Of a stretch of 64,000 nucleotides of DNA, positions 33,091-44,387 are shown piece after piece. The translations under genes were made by a program, and so were the position numbers. The first letter of the stretch is position 1. Each line of letters opens with the position of its first letter. Source of the DNA: Mesostigma viride (Eukaryota; Streptophyta; Mesostigmatophyceae; Mesostigmatales; Mesostigmataceae); the NCBI GenBank assembly GCA_009746045.1, contig RPFO01000310.1, positions 752,234-816,233 on the forward strand, in the 5' to 3' direction. The notes beneath the pieces are model-generated. The model was given only the letters and a program-made list of their open reading frames with translations. It was not told the DNA's origin and searched no databases.

Positions 33091-34690
33091 GTTTTAGAAG
33101 CCGGGCCCTGCCTGGAATGGGGAGGTGTCAAGGAGGAAGGGATGTGGGAAGAAAAAGGGGCGCAAAGACCGCTGGTAAGTCAGAGTGTCCTAATGCCGGT
33201 GCAATGCCGCACATCGCAACATCATCTCTCCTGCATGGGGAGGCAGCGTTCGTGCTTGCTTGTCCTTAGACTGGCACGACGGGAAAACAGGATACTTAAA
33301 TTGCTCAGTTAAGCATAGCCAAAAACGAAATAATCGCACTTTCTCGGAATGGTCTACCAGCCTACCGCACCTTGAAAGATCGGCGCCCATGTCAGTAGAC
33401 CAACTTGAAATGGCGTAATCCAGAAAACTTGCTTACGTGCAAAACTGCGGACAGGACATGATTTATGCAGGTGCCATCTGGATAGCATATGCAAGCTTGC
33501 CGGGATGATAAACCTCCAACAGCGACGGGACCGTGACTTGCCATGACAGTATTGCCCGTGACGAGTTCCACAGAGAAACAAATATATAGTGCCAACAGCA
33601 ACGCGCAGCTAGGAATTTGTAATCGGCGTCCTGTGATGCTGGGATAGTTATGCACGCGATAGGCATGAACGATGTGACAGACCGGGCAAACTGCAAACCC
33701 TGACTGTGCTCTGGCCGCAATCTCATCCCATGATGACTAGAGCTATGAATGATCTCATACGGCGAGCAGAGAACAGTGAAGGGCAACGTACAACTTTCAC
33801 TAAAAGAGTAGCCCACCCACGGTCGACTATGAAGTTCTCGCCAGCAAAGCATATGGATTGATTTGTCGGAAGGCTTCATGCATACAACCTGCGGGACCGT
33901 CAGGAGGATATGGTGGGTTGGATCCTTTACGCTTCCACAGCAGCCTCTTTTGCGCGAGAGGCTTTTCGAAACCGGCAGCGGACATGATGTTACCGGAAAT
34001 CTTAGCCTGCCATTTCTTCCCCGTTGGATTTGTGTTACTTGCGTATATGTACTGCATGAATGCACATTCGTCGACGTGCATGCCACGCAAAGATTTCTGG
34101 TTTTGCGCCAAGTCACGTGCACGCCCGTGACGCCACAGCACGCCACGGTCCAAGGCGCTGCCAGCAAAGATCACCGGCCGTACAACTTTATCCGAAGGCA
34201 GCAGAATTATTCGCGCGGAAAATTAAGTACGCAAAGTACATACACGTGGCCTACAGTAGCTGGCGGACCGTTTTTCGCGAAATTACTTGTGCTGGGGATG
34301 CCAAGCAAACGGAAAGACCATTTTTTTATGCAAGTGTTTAATAGAAACCGTCCCCCCCGGTCCCTTTCTCGGACTTCTCGTTGTCTACAATCTACCTAGT
34401 TGAACAATCAAGTCGAACGAAGCACGGGGCCCAGCCTTTAGGGCCGGAGGATAGCGCGTTGTAGCTGTTTCTGGTACTAGAATGGTCAAGAGGTGGTGTG
34501 GATACTTGTGCTAGTCAGACTGTTCCCGCGCCTCTAAACACGAGATAAAACATCTGTGAGCAGATGAAGGGCTGCAAAGGTTTGCAATTCCATGCATCGC
34601 ATCGGCGAATAGCGAGGCGCGAGTAAGGCGGAACGAGAAGGCTGCCAATATTCGTGCACTGCCGTCGGCTTTCCACCGCATTCTCGTCTT
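33091..34690. other. Upstream region of kinase gene 2
   Basis: No supported gene. It is paralogous to 52573-54320 at lower identity than the exons. Minus-strand open frames here are not conserved in unit 2. It should hold the gene 2 promoter. A TATA-like GATAAAACA near 34542 is the only motif I would name. Confidence 0.4.
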
Positions 34691-34696
34691 TCAACA

Positions 34697-34699
34697 ATG
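34697..34699 (+). CDS. Kinase gene 2, proposed start codon exon
   Basis: ATG is followed directly by a consensus donor GTAAGAG. The same arrangement is kept at 54323-54325 in gene 3 although flanking bases differ. Splicing would place Met directly before the first ankyrin exon (35381), whose peptide begins in the style of a protein start (ADTPLHKASEEG). This is a proposal from position and conservation. An unseen upstream exon is possible. Confidence 0.4.
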
Positions 34700-35380
34700 G
34701 TAAGAGATTGCGAGATTGGCTGTCGCATGCATAATAACTCCCCCCTCTGCACCTTGCAAATCTGGCATGCTATACTGGAAAATGCTCACCCTGTCGGTAC
34801 CGCATCCAAGCAAGCATGGGGTGCCTTGATTTACTACCTTGGGTGCCTTGAGTTTCCTTCACTGCCTATTGCTTTTACTTAATCCATGTTAGGATTTGGA
34901 CGTTGCTCAAGAGTGATCGCGCATATCCATGCCCTAAAACTAAAATCCCAGTCATCCTTACCTGACTATCTTTTATTCTTGGGTGTATTTACTAACAAGT
35001 GTACTGCTGTCATTATTTTCAATATTTCTGGTCAAGGGACAACAGGCACCCCTCGGTGATTGGGAGGTGGCGTTTGTGGATTAAGCCTATGTCAGGGATG
35101 GCTTTGGGCTATTGCAGGGAGCTAAACGTCTCAGAGGTGCAAGCTAAGGGCAAGCATGGGCCAGCGCATGGGGTGCGCGCGTGTCTCATCGCATGCTTGG
35201 TCAGCATGCCTGGTTCCTGTGGATGCTGAGGGCAAGCATGGACCAGCGCATTGGGTGACCGTGTGTCTCATCACTTGGTTGGCCAGCATGCCTGGTTCCT
35301 GTGGATGCTGACATACATGAACGCATGCTTTGGGCTGTGTGATTGGAACATGTTGGGATTCCTGCGGCTGCTGCGTTCAG
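34700..35380. other. Proposed intron 1 of gene 2
   Basis: Contains two copies of an 82-bp minisatellite (about 35146-35310) that is fourfold in gene 3. No gene. Confidence 0.4.
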
Positions 35381-35476
35381 GCCGACACCCCACTGCACAA
35401 GGCATCAGAGGAAGGCCGTCTGGATGTCGTCCGGCAACTCCTCGCGAGTGGTGCAGACATAGAGGCCAAGGATAAG
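35381..35476 (+). CDS. Kinase gene 2, ankyrin exon a
   Basis: 96 bp, 32 residues, one ankyrin repeat (DTPLHKAS, then LDVVRQLL and GADIEAK). Acceptor CTGCGTTCAG, donor GTCATT, phase 0. The match in gene 3 is 55092-55187. Confidence 0.75.
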
Positions 35477-36595
35477 GTCATTTCAGGACTTGGTGGTCTA
35501 CTGGATGTGGTTTTCCCCAATCGTTACGCAGATTTGAAGGATTGCAATGCGCACAATCGTTGAGCAGAAACTAGAGAGCATGCCTGCCCACGCTTTTCCC
35601 CCACTTGCATGCCATTGTAACCGAGGTCTGCTTGCAAAGAATATTGAAGGTTGAAGGCCAGATGAATGCTACGGACCCAGACGCTAAAAAGGGTTTTTTA
35701 ACGAATGAATATTGCAAGAGTTTATGTAGCTGTTTGTCTGTGTTATCTGACAACGACCAACAATCCACAGATAGCTCCCCCATCCTCAAATTTTCCTCCT
35801 TCCAATTACAGATACCTGGGAAGGATGAGCAGCTCATTGTGAGCAGCTCAGATATCTGCGCATTATTTAAAGCTTGCGATCTATGTCACCTGCCCAGTGG
35901 GCTCTTGTTTGTTTGGTGCATCGTCGCATTACCAAGGTTTGACCTTGGCTGTCATTGAGCCATGCTGTTGAGCTCATGCCATGCGGGACAGCACCACGCA
36001 CCGTGTCTGCCAGTACAAACTCATTTTTTGCCGGCCTTGTATTCCTGTTTGCATCATGTCCCACTAATCCCAGTAACGCTTCGATTAGACTTTTGCCCAG
36101 AACAGCCGCTTGCTTGAGCCCATGTGCAGGGCAGACACCTGTCGGTATTCTAGTGGAAACATAAACGGGTCTTTCCCAATCCTTTTTGTTGGCGGCACTC
36201 CGATCACGCATTCCAAGCGCATCCCATCCCCTTCGATCACTGCGCACAATTTTACCTGCCCTTTGCTCGTCTGCTCTGTTATCTGACTCAAGTTTTGCTG
36301 TGCTCACGCGCTATGCGTTCCAGCATCAATGTCTGTGGTAATCCTGAGTACGAGGGGAAGCTAGGCATTTATCATTCAGCTAGTAGTGTGCTATAGCTAC
36401 TCAGGTTAAGGAGGTCATTATCTCAAGAGTGTATTGATTAGTCCCGGTAGCTACCATGTATCATGCGGTCCACGTGGGTAAGGGCTCATCCATCGCTGAG
36501 CAAGGATGCTTGGTTACTGTGAATGCTGACATGCTAGTGTGTTGGGTTGTGCACGGTTGCGATGTCACGACCGCTATCCTCGCTGCTGCCCTCAG
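35477..36595. other. Intron of gene 2, with antisense frame
   Basis: Non-coding on the plus strand. Contains the minus-strand frame described at 35867-36307. Confidence 0.5.
35867..36307 (-). pseudogene. Antisense open frame, conserved in gene 3 intron
   Basis: 146 codons in the intron between exons a and b. The paralogue at 55643-56017 keeps about 120 residues of the same frame with several substitutions. The peptide is basic at its N-terminus with no recognised family. It may be part of an old transposon in the intron, or chance openness. Confidence 0.2.
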
Positions 36596-36694
36596 TATGG
36601 GTACACCCCGCTGCATCGTGCATCAACGAAAGGCCATCTGGAGGCTGTCCGGCATCTCATCGCAAGCGGCGCAAATGTGGACGCTAAGAACGTT
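36596..36694 (+). CDS. Kinase gene 2, ankyrin exon b
   Basis: 99 bp, one 33-residue ankyrin repeat (YGYTPLHRAS, LEAVRHLI, GANVDAK). Acceptor CCCTCAG, donor GTCGAA, phase 0. The match in gene 3 is 56314-56412. Confidence 0.75.
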
Positions 36695-37630
36695 GTCGAA
36701 GGCAGCAGTTTTTCGCCCTTCTCAGTTGTGAGCAAAGTTTCTCAAATGTGTGTAGCAACTAAGCCACATGATGCCGATACTGATGTGGGGAAGGAAGATG
36801 GGGCTACGGACTTTACCTCGCTGTCTAATTCATCCCCAGCGTTGAACATAGTCGGCGTTGACATAGCTGCCCCCATGAGCCAACGCTTGCGGCCAACGCT
36901 TGTGGCCAGAGGAACACGATGGGGCCAATAAGATGACAGGATCAGAAGACTGTGCGGGGATGATCGCGGCAACGGCGATAAAAGTTTCTTAGCTTGAGGG
37001 TGGTCGAAGGAGAAGAAGCTGTATCGCGCTTGTGCATATCCTTTTGCCTCCTATCTCAGACATCCCCGACTCCTTACCTCCCTTAACCATGAGGAAAAAC
37101 ACTATGTTTCTGTGTATTTGGGCACATGTTTGTATCCCTCTTCTTGTCATGCCGTGGGATGTCTCCTCCCAGCCATGTGCATGCGCAGTTCCCGAACGCC
37201 TGCGAAGCTTTTGTCCCCGATTGCGACAGACATGCGCTCAGTGGGCTATTGTCCTGGGGTCCATCTCTGCATTTGGGACCTTCCCTATGGCTCGGCACTG
37301 CAGGTAGTTATAGTTGGGAGAGCTCCATCCACGTCTCCACTGTCCCGGGTCCCGCTGTCACAGCCAGATCTTGGCAGACTGTGGGTGGTATAGCCGTGAA
37401 CACGATATGGCATGGAACGGCAGGCGTGGCTTAGCTTCTTGCACCAACTCGGAGGTCGGCTTGTCAAGTGTAAGCGGCAGTGATCAGGTGCAATGGTTGT
37501 GTTGATTGGTGCGGGATCCCTTTTGCTGCAGGACTCGGCGGGGTCCTGTGAATGCTGACATGTCCATGTGTTGCGTGGCTGTTGTCATGCGACTGGGTTG
37601 TCACGGGACTTGTGTGGCTGCTACCTCCAG
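36695..37630. other. Intron of gene 2
   Basis: No gene. Its last 400 bases resemble the introns before exons d and e, so they belong to the duplicated intron-exon module. A second copy of its first part occurs at 58910-59300 in gene 3. Confidence 0.5.
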
Positions 37631-37729
37631 TATGGGAGAACCCCGCTACATGAGGCGTCATACAACGGCCATCTGGATGTCGTCCAGCATCTCATCGCCA
37701 GCGGCGCAGACATGAACGCCAAGGACGAT
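37631..37729 (+). CDS. Kinase gene 2, ankyrin exon c
   Basis: 99 bp, one 33-residue repeat (YGRTPLHEAS, LDVVQHLI, GADMNAK). Acceptor CTACCTCCAG, donor GTCCGT, phase 0. Confidence 0.75.
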
Positions 37730-38253
37730 GTCCGTTTCTGGGTTCATGCCAGTGCGCAAGGGCGATGTGCTGTTTCTTAATGGTCGCATAGCCCTTGAGC
37801 AACGGAATGACCGTGTGTGGTGAAGAAGATAATGACGCGTTCAGGATATCTGGTTTGTTTCCAGCATGTATGCCCTCGTAATTGGAATATTAAATTACCT
37901 TGGTGAGGTTAATATGTGTCATGCTTCCATAATACCTCCATCCATGTCTGCACTGTCCCAGATCAGGGTGTCTCAGTCAGATCTCGGCAGGCTGTTGGTA
38001 GTAGTTGCGGGCACGGCATCGCCTGGGAATGGCAGGCGTGGCTTGGGTTGGCTTCTTGCACCGGCAAGGAGGTCAGCTTGTCAAGACAGTGGCAGTGGCA
38101 GTGATCAGGTGCAATGGCGGTGTTGATTGGTGCGGGATTCTTTTTGCTGCAAGACACGGCGGGTTCCTGTGGATGCTGACCTGTCCGTGTGTTGTGTGGC
38201 TGTTGTCATGCAACCTGGTTGTCGCGGGACTTCTGTGGCTGCCGCACTCTCAG
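37730..38253. other. Intron of gene 2
   Basis: 524 bp, no gene. It is the spacer of the roughly 620-bp intron-exon module repeated in genes 2 and 3. Confidence 0.5.
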
Positions 38254-38352
38254 GATGGGAGTACCCCGCTACATTGCGCGTCATGGACCGGCTCTCTGGA
38301 TGTCGTCCGGCATCTCATTTCAAGCGGCGCGGATGTGAACGCCCTGTGCAAG
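38254..38352 (+). CDS. Kinase gene 2, ankyrin exon d
   Basis: 99 bp, one 33-residue repeat (DGSTPLHCAS, LDVVRHLI, GADVNALCK). Acceptor CACTCTCAG, donor GTCAGT, phase 0. It lies 623 bp after exon c, one module length. Confidence 0.75.
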
Positions 38353-39051
38353 GTCAGTTTCTGGCTGCCCATATGCCAGTGGACAAAAGCAGATGTGCTG
38401 TTACTTAATAGTCTCATAGCCCTGGAGCAACGCAATGACCGCGTGTGCATGGTGAAGAAGATTGGGACGTGGCCAGGATGTCTGGTTTGTTTCCAGCATG
38501 TATGCCCTCGTGATCACACGCTGTACGTTTGCGTCCACGCTTTTGGATTTGGCCAGGCTGTCTCGTGCATCCCCAAATTGCGTGCCCCTGTAATCCAAGT
38601 GTTGAGAACTTTTCTTGTCAAGGTTCCGGTGATGAGCATGTGCCTGCATGCGCCAACGCCTGTGGCCAGAGAAAAAGCTATGGGACCCGATAAGAAGACG
38701 AGATCGGGAATGTGGTGGCAATCGTGGCAACAGAGGCGGCATTCTTTTCTAGCAGGACTCATTATTCTTATCTGCATTGCCTGGCCCTATAAGAACCTTG
38801 ACGATATTACGTAATACGCCGGCAAAGTTACAAGATTTTTCGCCATTTGGCTGTGGCGAACGATGTATTATGGGGAAAGGCCGTGTGCCTTGAAATGTGA
38901 CAAAAGCAACTACACCTAGCTAAGGTCGGCCTCTTTTCTTTTAGAGGGGGGCTGATAGCAAGCCAGGGGGTACATACCTCTGGTTTGATGAACCTTCATC
39001 AATAGGGGCACCTATGAACCTTCATATGAGGATGACATATCGAGCAGGGAT
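38353..39051. other. Intron of gene 2 before repeat A
   Basis: No gene. From about 38800 the sequence has no match elsewhere in the window. A GAACCTTCAT motif occurs twice near 38989-39022, just before repeat A begins. Confidence 0.4.
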
Positions 39052-40998
39052 TGCACAAGGAAGGAGCAAGGCAGCAAAAAGATCAGTGGTTGAGAAGGGA
39101 GCACCTGCACCGCTGTCGCTCATTCTACGCCTGTGACCTGGCTTGCGAAAGAAAAGCAGCTCGCCAGCTTGCTCTCTAAATGCACAAATCCCACCAGTTA
39201 GAGGGTGCAGTCGAGCAGGTCTTTGGGACCGATGACTGGGTGACAGATGCCAGTTTCTGGAGCTCGGCCCAGCTGAAGTCTGCAGTACAGTTGATTGCCA
39301 ATAACGTCTAGGTTGGCGATGTGCTTGAGGCGCGTGACACTAACAAAGCGTCAGTGGCGCAAAACTTCAAGCCATATTGGAGGTTGCAGCGGTCGACGAG
39401 GAGTCGCCAATTGCGTCTGCGCAGCGGAATACGGCTGAGACAAACGAGAAGGTCAAAGTCTCAGCAGACCGAGGGGCTGTCTGACAGGAACCAAGGGAGA
39501 GGTTGGCCACGTTTGTTGGGGTACCACTGGAAGTGGGGAATATAAGGGCGAGGAGTGCGAGGAGGAGGTGCTCATGCCCGACAGACTCTTGCAAGGTTTG
39601 AAGGAAGCATTTGGGGGGAGGGAGGAAGCCATAATCCAGCCAAAAGATTTGAAAGGTTTGGCGCTGCCAAGCCAAGCCAACAGCAAGGATTGTAGACAAG
39701 AGCAGGTGTTGCCAGAAGTACTGGAGACTGAGTGCCAGTGACAACGGAATGGGTATCCAGACGTGGGTCACGACAAGCAAGCCAGAAAACAGGCGGAACC
39801 TGGATAGCAGGAAAACTATCATGAACGTTGGACTTGCCAAGGATAGTCTTCTCAGAAAGCTGGGCCCTGCAGGCTGAAGCTGGGGACCTTCTGGGCTTGG
39901 AATATTTAGTGAGGGTGGTGGCGGCCTTGCTGCAGGTGGAGAGTCAGGGTGTGGGGGGGTGGAGGGTGGCAAGCCACCCAATCCTGCCACTCAAGGAGGA
40001 GGCTGCACCCTCCGCCTATCCGGCTGTCGAGGCAGCCATGCAGGCTGCGATCACTCTTGGACAATCTCAGCGACGACCAGCAAGAAGGAAACATAGAATA
40101 CCAGCATGGGGCCGCTCCCCTTTCCTGCTGCCGTAGCGTAACTTAGCCTATGTGCAGCACGTGCGGCAGGGTGAGATTGGCACGCTGGCGACAGCATGCT
40201 ACGCGCCACCACCGCGAGCATGCACTGAATGCAAGGTAAAATGGCTTGATTGGCTGGGGTGTTTGGGGGCAGGGCCTTTTCTAGAGGAGTGTGCTTTAGA
40301 TGGAGAGAGGAGGCCCGTGCGAGGGTCAAAAAGCACTGCACCTGGCTCAGTTCTTGCCACAAGCCAGGTGCAAACAGGTGCTGATGCAATACCTGGGAAG
40401 CAGAATGAATACGTACAGCAGACTCCGCGAGTGTGCCAGAGGCGGAGGTGGCAGGGAAGATGCGACCACTCGACCTGCTGGCGAGCAGGCGGGTCATTTG
40501 CGCCAGCGAGGAAAACTGCATCGAGCCAGCAGTCGCGGCGAGCGCAAGGTACTGGGACCTGCCTAAGCTCTGCCGGGGATCAATGCCCCGCGATGGAATG
40601 GGCAAGCTCATGGGCAGGGCGGTGGGCGTGGCTGGGTCACTTTCGAGGAGGAGCAGCCCAAGTGGGTGGATGGCTCCTTTGGGTGGCCAAGGGGGTGGGC
40701 AAGCAACAGTTCACAGTCAACAAGGAGCTGAGCAACCAGCTGTGGGTGGACCCTCCCAAGACCGTGCAATCACCACCTGGGCATACTCGCGGTTGTCTAC
40801 ATCAAGGGCCGGTGCTACAGCGCAGAAAGCGACCCCGCGTCGTACCATTACTCCGTGGAGGTGCCTGAGTGATGGTGGGACTACCAAGGGCTACCTTGTG
40901 TGTGGTCTGCTAGTGTGGGCCTGTCGGGGCCAAGGCGAGGGTTTGGCCTGTGCTAGAAGTGCTGGCTATGGCGCATTCCCATGCGGCGGTGCTGGGAT
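39052..40998. repeat. Segmental repeat A, copy 2
   Basis: Paralogue of 1-1939, lying in the intron between ankyrin exons d and e of gene 2. The decayed frame seen at 3-746 is interrupted here by other stops (first near 39178), so both copies are non-functional. It joins sequence matching 19229 onward at a TGGGAT shared by both ends. Confidence 0.8.
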
Positions 40999-41305
40999 AA
41001 CTTCATGTGTGTCTCCAATTTTCCTGGGGGCCAGGTGTTCCAAGCCAGGTCTCGGCAGGTTGTGGGTGGTCATTCTCAACAAGAGGGGGGGCAGGCTGGC
41101 ATGAGGTCTGCAGCGGTTAGTGAAGGGGGTCTGTTTGACCAAACTGTGGCAGTGGCAGTCATCATGGACCGTGGTGGTGCTGATGGGCGCAGGATTCTTA
41201 CTGCTGCAAGAGCATAGCTGGTTTTCTTGATGCTGACGTATCTGAGCGCTAATTGGCTGCTGTACACTGGGTTGTCATGTGACTTTTTATGGCTGGCGGA
41301 TCCAG
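40999..41305. other. Intron of gene 2 before exon e
   Basis: Matches 19229-19538. Non-coding. Confidence 0.6.
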
Positions 41306-41404
41306 AAAAAGCATACTCCTCTGCATTATGCATCAATGTGGGGGCGTCTGGATGTCGTCCAGCATCTTATCGCAATCGGCGCAGATGTGAACGCCAAGAA
41401 CGAG
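41306..41404 (+). CDS. Kinase gene 2, ankyrin exon e
   Basis: 99 bp, one 33-residue repeat (TPLHYAS, LDVVQHLI, GADVNAK). Acceptor GGATCCAG, donor GTCAGT, phase 0. One small change from gene 1 gives MWGRLD instead of MGGHLD. Gene 3 has no equivalent. Confidence 0.75.
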
Positions 41405-42134
41405 GTCAGTTTATGTTGTCGTGCCAGTGGCAAGTAGGTCATGTGTTGTTTCTAAAGGTCGCGTAGCTTTTGAGCAAGCCAGCGCATACGCCTATTTGTG
41501 ATGCTCAAAGGATATCTAGACAGCACACTTGCCAGGCATTTTCCGCATTTGCATGCTCTTAAATGGTACCGATCTGCCTATCAGTGCATAAATGATGGTC
41601 ACCTGTATAGCTTCGAATAACTATTCCGACAAGGTATTGGAGTTGCCAGCTTCGGCTAAATATTCTAGGTTTGCTGATAGCTGGTACTCAAGATATGCTC
41701 TACCCCATATTGCTTGTTCACTTGTGGCGTACATTTTAAGGTTTATATACTTTTTCCAGGACCCACAAGCCCTTCTAAGATTCCTTAGTAGCAATGGTGA
41801 TGCAAGTGCCTGGGCATCGTGGCTGGGTTCTGGTTCCAATTGATTCTGAGAGAATGCCATCAGCTTGATTGCTCATAAAAGTCGCAAGGCTTCTTTTATC
41901 TAAAAACATGCCAATCGCTCCCTTGACTTGCCCCCGTCCCTCCCCCTCCCCCCCCTCCCCATTTATGACATGCTTTCTTTTGTGTACTGTAGCGTAGGTG
42001 GCCCAAGGCCTTGGCATACTGTAGTGGGCACTTCAGTGCTTATGAAGAATTCAATCAAGATGGCAGGTTGTCAAGCAAGAATTTGAAACCCGCCCTTAGT
42101 TAAGCCTCTTGGTCGCTTTGCTGGCTGGCTTATT
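41405..42134. other. Intron of gene 2, first part
   Basis: Matches 19638-20348. Non-coding, with a C-rich run near 41934-41958. Confidence 0.6.
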
Positions 42135-42433
<299 letters not shown>

Positions 42434-42553
42434 TGCTTTCACGCCCCTCATCCTCTACTGCCATGGCATACGTTGTCTATGGGCCCATTAGCCTGATGAG
42501 GGCCCTCAACCTAATGTCCGATATGCCATCTGCGAACAAATTACCTATTGCAG

Positions 42554-42727
42554 AGGGGGAAAACGCCGCTGGATCTTGCCGAGGAAGGGAACAAAACGGA
42601 CGTGGCACAGATGTTGCGTCATGCTGCAGCCAAGCCAACAGTGGCCCAACCACGGGTGCAACAGCCACCTGCCACACCAAACAAGCCACAGGTGCAGCAC
42701 CTGACCGACCCAGCTGAGGGAAAAGCA
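42554..42727 (+). CDS. Kinase gene 2, ankyrin cap and linker exon f
   Basis: 58 codons between acceptor TATTGCAG and donor GTGAGT, phase 0. Capping repeat (GKTPLDLAEEGN, DVAQMLRHA), then a Pro/Gln-rich linker. Together with exons a-e it gives six ankyrin units ahead of the coiled coil. Confidence 0.75.
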
Positions 42728-44387
42728 GTGAGTGCGCACAATCATTGTAGTATTGCCCTCTGTATAGCCACTTAGTAGCTTTCAAGGGCACTTGAAGCTA
42801 AGCACGCCCTTAGTGACCAAGTGCTTGCATCTGGCGCGTGCAGGGATTGTGACTTCTCATATCTCTGCAGAGCACAGCTACGTGTACATTAAGTAGGGTG
42901 ACAACCACAAACTGAAAAACTGCAGACTGGTGATAGCCCTGTTGGAACGTCATGCGTTGCGATGACACTTAGAGCCCTAGTTGGCATGTTTGTCCACAAT
43001 GGCGATGGCTTTCTTCTTTGATTGCGTGCTCAGAGTATGACATATCCTCATGTTTAGCTTTGCTCAATATGCCAGTGTGGGCGGTACCTAGTGGTCGCGA
43101 TGGCTCACCAGGGACATACTAGCGATGTCGTTCGAGCTCGTTTGGCATGCTCTTAGTAATGGACTGGCACTACTAGAACTGCTGCCCATGCCTGGCTAGG
43201 TACTTTCTAGGCTGCCTGCAGCAGCTGCATGTTTCGCTTCTGCATGTCACAATGACAGATAGCCATGTGTTGCAGCTCTGTTGCCTGTGTGAAAGCGTTG
43301 GTGCTTTTTGTAGCACCAGCTGCTACGAAAAAGAAAAGGCGGTAAAGATGGAGAGAGTGCATGTTATGCCACTATATCCGCATCAGCAGTGTCGTTTCGA
43401 GTAGAGAAAGTGGTGCCGTTTCTTCAGGAAATTGCTGCTTTGTTTTCAAACGGAGCTTAGGCTGTAAAATAAGGTATGTATGTGCTGATCGACTGTCTCT
43501 AGCTAGGCAGCACTCATTGTCTTGCCAATAAATGATGGAGGCATGATAGGCTGAGGATAACTTATTACAACCGTGAAGTGAGGGCAATGTCAAGTTGAGT
43601 GGCATCAAAAAATCATATTTATAATTCCAAGGCTGCTGGGATAGATAGTAGTGTCATAGGGAGTCAGATGGCCAGGGCTGGAGCTTTTTAAAATCAATTG
43701 TCCATCGAGCTGCCGGGCCAGCTGGTGACTTGCCATGCTGTATTTATTCAGCACAACCTTCTGCAGAGAAGCTGCTGCATAAATTCAGCTTGGGAGCCTG
43801 CACTACTTACACAATCACACGATGGCCTTTAACGGGCTTCGTCCTTATGAAATGCGGTTTTGCGGTGGTTGCCAAGTAGTTTATGCAGTGGTTGGTAATT
43901 GACTAGGCGTCACATGATACTCTGGCAAATGCATGTCACCAATTACTAAACCCTCCATTTTTAACATATACAACCCCTTCATTGTTTTTTTTTGTCAACG
44001 TCTGTGCGAGTGCTTTGGTTCAGGGCAGGAATGCCTGACAGCCTGCTGAGGCCTTCAACCCTGACACACGCATAGTCTTCCTCACCCCCTTTCCTACTGT
44101 CTCCTTTCCCAAAATCGGCCAACTCCCATCCCCGGCTGCAATGCATGGATGTGCGAACCTAGGGTGGGTGTCAACATGTTACCGAGTTAGAACCCAAACT
44201 ACTTACTAGGAGCCCAGCTGGAACATGTGACGTAGAGTGCCCTAATCCTGATGACATGTTGCCCCAGGCACTTCTTTTGCCGTTAAATTAAACCTTGGAA
44301 GCATCCATTTCCTGTTCTCCATCCTACATCCTGACGGTAGGAACTTCCTGACCTTGTTATTTGCTTGTGCTGGATTGGACCATGCAG
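42728..44387. other. Intron of gene 2 before the long exon
   Basis: 1.66 kb, no gene on either strand. Paralogous to 22126-23777. Confidence 0.6.

Noticed and set aside
30974-33091. 705-codon plus-strand protein of 26-residue repeats
   Set aside because: A 78-bp tandem repeat keeps frames open automatically, the single unit-2 copy has a stop, and common variants change residues in this frame.
33463-34167. 234-codon minus-strand frame upstream of gene 2
   Set aside because: Not conserved as an open frame at the paralogous 52900-53700, and no domain.
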